DNA from: Bacillota bacterium
Lineage (GTDB): Bacteria; Bacillota; Clostridia; Christensenellales; Aristaeellaceae
NCBI GenBank assembly: GCA_023416655.1
Contig: JAEZHK010000051.1
Location: 1 to 56,179, forward strand
Direction of reading: 5' to 3'
DNA length: 56,179 bases
Shown piece by piece: positions 51,161-56,179 of this stretch (positions are counted from its first letter, which is position 1; every line of letters begins with the position of its first letter). The notes beneath the pieces were generated by a model. That model was not told where the DNA came from, did no database searches, and worked only from the letters and a program-made list of their open reading frames with translations. The position numbers and the translations under genes are program-made.

Positions 51161-52528
51161 CTATCCTTTCGCCAGCAGCAGCAGGAAGTTTTCCAGGTTG
51201 AACTTCAAATCCGCCAGGAACTTCGAGGCGGGCATGCCGTCCACCGCGCGGTGGTCGTAGGTCAGGGACAGGCCCATCGCCGGATAGAACTCGAGGCCAC
51301 TGTCCGCCTCGCGCGCGCGCTGCACGATGGTGTTGACGCCCAGGATGCCCGTCTGTGGCGGGTTGATGATGGGCGTAAAGCTCTCGATGCCCAGGGCCCC
51401 CAGGTTCGAGACTGTGAACGAGCCGCCGCGCAACAGGTCAGGGTTGATCGTGCCCGCGCGGCAGGCCTTCGCCAGTTCCTTGGTGGCGTCGGAAATCTGC
51501 TTGAGGCTCAGCTTGTCCGCGCCGAAGATCACCGGCACCATCAGGCCGCGCTCGGTGTCGCAGGCGAAGGCCAGATTGACGCCGCCGAAGTAGCGCATGG
51601 TCCCGTCCAGGAGGTGCGCGTTGAGCGCTTTATGCTCGGGCTTCATGAGCGTGCGCGCCACCGCGTACATCACCATGTCGCCCAGCGAAATGCCGTTAAG
51701 GCCCGCCGCTTCGCCCTGCTCCTTGTAGAGCTTGCGAAGATTCTGGATTTGCGTGCAGTCGAAGGTCAGCGTGTGGGTCAACTGCGCCATGGAGGAGAGC
51801 GACTGCATCATGGCCTTCGCGATCACCTTGCGCATGTTGGAGAGCGGCTCGTCGGCGTAGGCCGCCGCGGGCGCAGCCGCGGGCACGGGCGTCGCCGGGG
51901 CTTCCGCCGCCTTGGGCAAGCTAGAGGCGGGGGCCGACGCCTCCAGGTCCTTCAGCGACACGCGGCCACCCAGGCCTGTACCGGTCACGCCGCCCTTGTA
52001 AGCCGGACGCGCGGCGGGGGTGACGACCTTGCCCGCGTCGAGGAGCGCCTGCACGTCCCGCGCGATCACGCGGCCGTCCGGGCCGGTGGCGGTCGCCTTG
52101 GAAAGGTCCGCAAAGCGGGATTCGGCCAGCGCTTTGGCGCGGGGGCTGATCTTGAGATCTTCGCCTGTAGCGGCGGGCGCGGTCACAACCGGCGCTTCCA
52201 CCGTCGCAGGCGTGGCTTCCGCGGGGGCTTTCGGCGCTTCCGCGGCGGGCGCGGCGCCGCCGTTCGGGTCAAACTGCGAGGAATCCTCGCCGGGGTTCCC
52301 GATCACGCAAACGTTGGTCAGGCAGGGCACATCGTCGCCCTCCTGAAAAAAAGCCGCCAGCAGCGTGCCGGAAACCTTGGCACTCTCCTCAAACGCGGCC
52401 TTGTCGGTCTCATATGAAAATAGTACGTCGCCGACGCCGACCGCGTCGCCCGGGTGCTTGAGCCACTTGGTGATGATGCAGCTCTCCACCGACTGTCCCT
52501 GCCGGGGCATGATGACAGCTACCGCCAT
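51161..52528 (-). CDS. 2-oxoacid dehydrogenase acyltransferase (E2)
   Basis: A 455-residue core enzyme. The lipoyl domain carries Lys43 in SYETDKAAFE. An Ala/Pro-rich linker leads to a peripheral-subunit-binding domain (ISPRAKALAESRFADLSKATATG, GRVIARDVQALL) and, after a second Ala/Pro linker, the catalytic domain with FGGVNLAFACDTERGLMVPVI, TVSNLGALGIESFTPIINPPQ and DHRAVDGMPASKF, which has the catalytic His. It transfers the acyl group to CoA. GGGAGGA lies before ATG 52528. It is the first gene of the operon, giving the unusual order E2-E3-E1. Confidence 0.92.
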   Translation of the reverse strand: MAVAVIMPRQGQSVESCIITKWLKHPGDAVGVGDVLFSYETDKAAFEESAKVSGTLLAAFFQEGDDVPCLTNVCVIGNPGEDSSQFDPNGGAAPAAEAPKAPAEATPATVEAPVVTAPAATGEDLKISPRAKALAESRFADLSKATATGPDGRVIARDVQALLDAGKVVTPAARPAYKGGVTGTGLGGRVSLKDLEASAPASSLPKAAEAPATPVPAAAPAAAYADEPLSNMRKVIAKAMMQSLSSMAQLTHTLTFDCTQIQNLRKLYKEQGEAAGLNGISLGDMVMYAVARTLMKPEHKALNAHLLDGTMRYFGGVNLAFACDTERGLMVPVIFGADKLSLKQISDATKELAKACRAGTINPDLLRGGSFTVSNLGALGIESFTPIINPPQTGILGVNTIVQRAREADSGLEFYPAMGLSLTYDHRAVDGMPASKFLADLKFNLENFLLLLAKG

Positions 52529-52563
52529 TGGGCATCCTCCCTACATTGGGTTTTCTAGTGTTC

Positions 52564-52592
52564 ATTCTAACAGTGTGCCCCGGTGGATTCAA
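52564..52592 (-). promoter_or_regulatory. Promoter of the oxoacid dehydrogenase operon
   Basis: TTGAAT (52587-52592), a 17-nt spacer ending TGT, and TAGAAT (52564-52569) with an extended TG, about 36 nt before E2. Confidence 0.7.
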
Positions 52593-52661
52593 TCTTGGCG
52601 CAAACTCTTATCCTCAAATTAAACGAAGTTTACAATTCATGGGGAAAGATTTTGCGGTAGC

Positions 52662-52690
52662 TTGTCAAACACCGGATTCCGGCGTATAAT
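52662..52690 (+). promoter_or_regulatory. Promoter of the NUDIX-VOC operon
   Basis: TTGTCA (52662-52667), a 17-nt spacer and a perfect TATAAT (52685-52690), 36 nt before the ATG. Confidence 0.75.
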
Positions 52691-52725
52691 GGAACGATCA
52701 ATCCGGCGAAGAGAGGCGACTTCGC

Positions 52726-53175
52726 ATGGCCGTGCGCAATTCCGCCAAGGGCATCGTGCTCGACGGGGACAAAATCCTGCTCAACAAATGCCGCTCCCGG
52801 CTGGGGGCGTATTACGCGCTGCCCGGCGGCGGCCAGCACACCGGTGAGACGCTTCCCGAGGCGCTGATGCGCGAGCTGCGCGAGGAGACCGGCATTTCCG
52901 TCAAGCCCGTCCGGATGGCGGGCGTGTATGAACAGATCACCGCCGGGCGGGATTCCGGCTCCGACCATAAAATGTACTTCATCTTTCTGTGCGAGGAGAC
53001 GCGTGACAAGCGCGTCCGACCCACCGAGCGGGACGCCTATCAGGTGGACAGCGAATGGATGACCATCGAAGAAGCCGAAAAGTGCCGTCTGTTTCCGCGC
53101 GCGGTGCGGGACAACCTTCGGCGCATGATCGAGTCCGAGCACACGCTGTACCTGGGCTCCGAGCGGAAGAAGTAG
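52726..53175 (+). CDS. NUDIX hydrolase
   Basis: A 149-residue cytosolic hydrolase. The Nudix box is complete: GGGQHTGETLPEALMREL followed by REETGI, giving the GX5EX7REUXEEXGU pattern with the metal-binding glutamates. The N-terminal RNSAKGIVLDGDKILLNKC strand pair is typical. Such enzymes cleave nucleoside diphosphates linked to another group; the substrate is unknown. AGAGG lies nine bases before the ATG. A VOC gene follows nine bases later, so both are one transcript. Confidence 0.9.
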   Translation: MAVRNSAKGIVLDGDKILLNKCRSRLGAYYALPGGGQHTGETLPEALMRELREETGISVKPVRMAGVYEQITAGRDSGSDHKMYFIFLCEETRDKRVRPTERDAYQVDSEWMTIEEAEKCRLFPRAVRDNLRRMIESEHTLYLGSERKK

Positions 53176-53184
53176 GGGAGAGGC

Positions 53185-53526
53185 ATGAAGCTTCGCGCCG
53201 CCTGCATCCAGGCGCGGGACGCGCTCCCGCTGGTTGCTTTTTATAGGAAGGTTTTCGGCCATGAACCGGAAGTGGACGGCGGCGTGGACTTCCGCTTCTA
53301 TCCAGAGCAACTGACGGTCTACCAGATGGGCGAGGGGGAAGGCCCTGAAACCCGCAACATTGCGATGATCTATCAAGTGGAAGATGTAGACGCGGAGTAC
53401 GACCGGCTGAATGATCTGGGTATCGCCAATCTGGGCGCGCCCACGGATAAGCCCTGGGGCGTCCGATCGTTCATGATCCGGGACCCGGCGGGCAATCTGT
53501 TCAGTTTTACAAAAGACATCCAGTAA
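53185..53526 (+). CDS. VOC family (glyoxalase-like) protein
   Basis: A 113-residue single-domain protein with paired beta-alpha-beta-beta-beta units: AACIQARDALPLVAFYRKVFG, FYPEQLTVYQMG, then VEDVDAEYDRLNDLGI and WGVRSFMIRDPAGNLFSFTK. The RDPAGN-L-F ending is characteristic of the glyoxalase/bleomycin resistance superfamily. Metal-binding residues cannot be assigned with confidence. GGGGAGAGG lies before the ATG. It is the second gene after the NUDIX hydrolase; functional linkage is unknown. Confidence 0.85.
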   Translation: MKLRAACIQARDALPLVAFYRKVFGHEPEVDGGVDFRFYPEQLTVYQMGEGEGPETRNIAMIYQVEDVDAEYDRLNDLGIANLGAPTDKPWGVRSFMIRDPAGNLFSFTKDIQ

Positions 53527-53534
53527 GCACAGGC

Positions 53535-53570
53535 AAGCGCCGGAACAGCAGTGATGCTCCGGCGCTTCCA
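53535..53570. terminator. Terminator between convergent VOC and cysS genes
   Basis: AAGCGCCGGA and TCCGGCGCTT form a 10-bp perfect stem with a 13-nt loop, then CCATATTTA. It can act from either side, though T-runs are weak. Confidence 0.65.
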
Positions 53571-53596
53571 TATTTATGTAGGAAAGGGCTTGTCCG

Positions 53597-54994
53597 CTAT
53601 GCCTTGCGCACCTTGGGGCCGGTGGGGGTGTCCTCGATTACGTAGCCGAGAGCCAGCACCTCGCCCCGGATGCGGTCGGAGTCGGCGAAGCGCTTCTCCT
53701 TCTTGGCCGCCTGCCGCGCCTCCACCAGCTCGCGCACGTTTTCGGGCGTGGTGTCGAGCTTCTTTGTCAGGATGCCGAGCACGCCCGTCATCTCGCCCAG
53801 GGTATTGAGCCCGGCCTCGATCGCAGCCTTTGACGGAGAGCCCGTACCCAGCGTGGCGTTCATATCCCGCGCCCAGTCGAAGATCGCGCCCAGCGCGTCG
53901 GCGGTGTTCAGATCGTCGTCCATGGCCTCGTCAAAATGCGCGATGGCTTCCTTTCCTCGGGCGGCGAAGGTTTCCTCATCGGCGGTCTTGGGCTTTTCGG
54001 GCGCGGATTCCATGAGGAACAGCGCGTTGTTCCGGGCGGTATACAGCCGCTCCAGCGAGGACTTCGCCTGCTCGATCAGGTCCCGCGAGAAGTTGATGGG
54101 GCTTCGGTACTGCGCGCTCAGCATGAACATGCGCACGGCTTCCAGGTCATACTCGGCGGCGATTTCGCGCACGGTGAAGAAGTTGCCCAAAGACTTGCTC
54201 ATCTTCCGGTTGTCCACGTTGATGTGGCCGTTGTGCATCCAGTACTTCGCGAAGGGCTTGCCGGTGGCGCCCTCCGACTGCGCGATCTCGTTTTCGTGGT
54301 GGGGGAAGATCAGGTCCACGCCGCCGCAGTGGATATCGAAGGTCTCGCCCAGGTACTTCATGCTCATGGCGGAGCACTCGATGTGCCAGCCGGGCCGGCC
54401 CATGCCCCAGGGACTCTTCCAAGCCGGTTCGCCCGGCTTCTGCGCCTTCCAAAGCGCGAAGTCCATGGGGCTTTTTTTGATGTCGTCCACCTCGATGCGC
54501 GCGCCCGCCTCCCGGTCCTCCAGGTTCTGGCCGGACAGCTTGCCGTAGCCGGGATACGCCTGGGTATCGAAGTACACGTCGCCCTCGGCCTCGTAGGCGT
54601 AGCCGTTTTTGACGAGCTTTGAGATGATCTTGATGATCTCACCCACGTGTCGCGTGGCCCTTGGGTGCACATCCGCCCGCAATACGCCCAGCGCGTCCGC
54701 GTCCTTGAAGTATTCTTCGATATAGCGGTCGGCGATCTCCTCGACGGTGGTCTTCTCCTCCTCCGCGCGGCGGATGAGCTTGTCGTCGATGTCGGTGAAA
54801 TTCTGCACGAAGGTCACCTTGAAGCCCTTGTGGGTCAGGTACCGCCGGAGCGTATCAAAGATGATGAAGGGGCGGGCGTTTCCGATGTGGAAGAAATTGT
54901 AGACCGTCGGGCCGCAGGCGTAGATGCGCACTTCGCCCTCGTGGACCGGGACGAGCTCTTCCTTCTGTCGGGTCATCGTGTTATAGATCTTCAT
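53597..54994 (-). CDS. cysS: Cysteinyl-tRNA synthetase
   Basis: A 465-residue class I enzyme that charges tRNA-Cys. The HIGN motif is at residues 36-39 (YNFFHIGNARPF), Cys27 is the first zinc ligand, later ligands are in HIECSAMS and HHENEIAQSE, and KMSKSLGNF carries the second ATP-binding signature. A DALR-like helical domain and the C-terminal extension (KKEKRFADSDRIRGEVLALGYVIEDTPTGPKV) are present. ATG overlaps the cysE end by 14 nt with AAGGAGGAG upstream, so the genes are coupled. Both are controlled by the upstream T-box. Confidence 0.95.
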   Translation of the reverse strand: MKIYNTMTRQKEELVPVHEGEVRIYACGPTVYNFFHIGNARPFIIFDTLRRYLTHKGFKVTFVQNFTDIDDKLIRRAEEEKTTVEEIADRYIEEYFKDADALGVLRADVHPRATRHVGEIIKIISKLVKNGYAYEAEGDVYFDTQAYPGYGKLSGQNLEDREAGARIEVDDIKKSPMDFALWKAQKPGEPAWKSPWGMGRPGWHIECSAMSMKYLGETFDIHCGGVDLIFPHHENEIAQSEGATGKPFAKYWMHNGHINVDNRKMSKSLGNFFTVREIAAEYDLEAVRMFMLSAQYRSPINFSRDLIEQAKSSLERLYTARNNALFLMESAPEKPKTADEETFAARGKEAIAHFDEAMDDDLNTADALGAIFDWARDMNATLGTGSPSKAAIEAGLNTLGEMTGVLGILTKKLDTTPENVRELVEARQAAKKEKRFADSDRIRGEVLALGYVIEDTPTGPKVRKA

Positions 54995-55700
54995 GCACTA
55001 TCTCCTCCTTGGGGTTCAAAAGGCAGTTTGGCAGGTTGAATTCCTCGCACTGGTCGCAGGCGATGCCCTGCGCCTTGCGCTCCATACATTTCTCCAGCTG
55101 CATCAGGCGCGTGGTCATCTCCTCGATGCGCTCCTTGATTGGGTCGGGCAGGTGGATCTGGTCGAGGTCGATGCCGATCTTGACACCCGCCTGCTTGACC
55201 ACGCGGCCGGGATTACCCACGACCGTGGCGTAGGGTGGGACTTCCTTCAAAACCACCGCGCTGGCGCCGATCTTGGCCCCTTCGCCGACCTTGAACGGCC
55301 CCAGCACCTTCGCGCCCGAGCCGATCACCACATTGTCGCCGATGGTGGGGTGGCGCTTGCCCACGTCCTTGCCGGTGCCACCCAGCGTGACCCCCTGGTA
55401 GAGCGTCACGTTGTCGCCGATCTCGGCAGTTTCGCCGATCACCACGCCCATGCCGTGGTCGATGAAAAGCCCGTTGCCGATCTTCGCGCCGGGGTGGATT
55501 TCGATTCCGGTGAGCTTTCGCGTGCGCTGCGAAACCATGCGCGCGAGCAGCTTCATGCCGTGGTTCCACAGCCAGTGGGCGCGGCGGTGCCTGCGAACGG
55601 CGCGGAAGCTGGGGTAGCACAGCACGACTTCCAGAGCGCCTCGCGCCGCGGGGTCCCGGGACAGGATCGCGCGGATGTCCTCATTCCATTGTCTGAACAT
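54981..55700 (-). CDS. cysE: Serine O-acetyltransferase
   Basis: A 239-residue enzyme that makes O-acetylserine, the precursor of cysteine. The left-handed beta-helix of hexapeptide repeats is evident in GIEIHPGAKIGNGLFIDHGMGVVIGETAEIGDNVTLYQGVTLGG and TIGDNVVIGSGAKVLG; the catalytic His lies in IDHGMG. A C-terminal cysteine-bearing tail (ACDQCEEFNLPNC) is longer than in E. coli CysE and may bear on feedback or metal binding. GGGAGGA precedes ATG 55700. It lies directly downstream of a Cys T-box. Confidence 0.94.
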   Translation of the reverse strand: MFRQWNEDIRAILSRDPAARGALEVVLCYPSFRAVRRHRRAHWLWNHGMKLLARMVSQRTRKLTGIEIHPGAKIGNGLFIDHGMGVVIGETAEIGDNVTLYQGVTLGGTGKDVGKRHPTIGDNVVIGSGAKVLGPFKVGEGAKIGASAVVLKEVPPYATVVGNPGRVVKQAGVKIGIDLDQIHLPDPIKERIEEMTTRLMQLEKCMERKAQGIACDQCEEFNLPNCLLNPKEEIVHEDL

Positions 55701-55721
55701 TTTGATTCCTCCCGTTCTGGA

Positions 55722-55951
55722 CGAAAAAAGCGCCTCTTATGACAGAGGCGCCTGTTGGCGCGGTTCCACTCTGCTTCAAAATGCCTGGGCATTCTGCGCT
55801 TTAAGACGCTGTATCGGGCGTTCCCGGCGCGCAATTTCAGCGCGCTCGCTCGCGGATGCACTTGGGCGTTCTTGCGCCGGGGCGGCTTTCAGCCGGGGAC
55901 CGCCCTTCTCTGGTGCGCAGGGTACGCTTACTCTTTCCGGTCATTGCGGAC
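55722..55951 (-). ncRNA. T-box leader, Cys-specific
   Basis: On the minus strand the leader has AGTA near its 5' end (a loop-E-like GAGTAAGC), then Stem I with a GGCGGTCCCC / GCCGCC apical hairpin, and a candidate specifier UGC at 55860-55858 followed by A. The antiterminator motif AGAGTGGAACCGCGC is at 55772-55758. TGGA implies pairing to a tRNA with U73, as in tRNA-Cys. The terminator GCGCCTCT / AGAGGCGC (55751-55730) is followed by TTTTTT. Uncharged tRNA-Cys should allow cysE-cysS transcription. Confidence 0.9.
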
Positions 55952-55957
55952 ACTGCC

Positions 55958-55986
55958 ATTATATCGGTTTTCACTCCGCGCGTCAA
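55958..55986 (-). promoter_or_regulatory. Promoter of the T-box-cysE-cysS operon
   Basis: TTGACG (55981-55986), a 17-nt spacer and a perfect TATAAT (55958-55963) on the minus strand. Confidence 0.8.
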
Positions 55987-56179
55987 TCGGGAAACACCGG
56001 CGCAGGAAAAATCAACGTGGAACCACGCCATCATCACCCGCATAAATTATGAAGGAACGATGTTTCAATTGTTTCGATCCTCGGTCCGGTTTTTCAACCT
56101 GTATGGGGTGCCTGTGACGCATTTTTACGCCACACGAAGCGTCAAAAACTGAATTGTTCCGCGTTTTCTGGTTGAGAAC
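55987..56179. other. Window end, no gene supported
   Basis: A short frame at 56059-56151 has a GAAGGAACG-like site before ATG and encodes about 30 residues, but no homology or context supports it. Nothing else is visible. Confidence 0.4.

Noticed and set aside
56059..56151. A 30-residue frame with a possible ribosome binding site
   Set aside because: Too short, with no homology, conservation or context.

Overview
The window looks like a chromosomal segment of a GC-rich member of the Bacillota, probably class Clostridia. The reasons are a Cys T-box leader, canonical sigma-A promoters with 17-nt spacers, strong AAGGAGG ribosome binding sites, TTG and GTG starts, YesM/YesN-type two-component pairs, and gene content such as YbaB-RecR, SecD/SecF split genes and a yknXYZ/macAB-like exporter. 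No tRNA, rRNA, CRISPR array, phage gene or transposase was found. A finer taxonomic placement cannot be read from the sequence alone.

Region by region. 1-1960: minus-strand genes for a VOC protein (cut by the window edge), a small zincin-like metallopeptidase and a sugar-phosphate isomerase/epimerase behind a promoter with a LacI-type palindrome. 2131-6717: a polytopic GT-C-like membrane protein and a lipoprotein made of eight peptidoglycan-binding repeats. 7043-12322: a sugar-sensing operon, AraC-type response regulator, histidine kinase and two substrate-binding proteins, with no transporter of its own. 12445-15625: CorA, a small membrane protein and a secreted GH25 lysozyme with Big2 domains. 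15785-24929: a lipoprotein-kinase-regulator three-component module followed by a YtfQ-R-T-YjfF type sugar ABC transporter, which it probably controls. 25007-30007: a YjbR protein, an orphan KdpD/KdpE-like pair, and secD-secF. 30073-39668: biotin ligase, a macAB-like exporter operon, a divergent ABC exporter, and a CrtO-like acyltransferase / GT2 glycosyltransferase / PHP hydrolase operon. 39780-47063: recR-ybaB, a small membrane protein and a complete oligopeptide ABC operon (oppBCDFA). 47195-52592: a 2-oxoacid dehydrogenase operon (E2, E3, fused E1). 52662-55986: NUDIX and VOC genes, and a T-box-controlled cysE-cysS operon.

The most unusual signal is non-coding. Four intergenic regions (6720-6911, 21044-21230, 25406-25598, 27388-27639) carry related elements of about 190-250 nt with the same order of four hairpins. 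Sequences differ between copies but pairing is kept, and orientation is independent of the neighbouring genes. Two copies are bracketed by direct repeats. This suggests a dispersed, structured repeat family, possibly mobile or RNA-encoding.

Together the genes describe an anaerobe-like, carbohydrate- and peptide-scavenging heterotroph: two sugar sensory modules, one sugar ABC importer, one peptide importer, cell-wall-directed secreted proteins, and a lipoyl-dependent oxoacid dehydrogenase.
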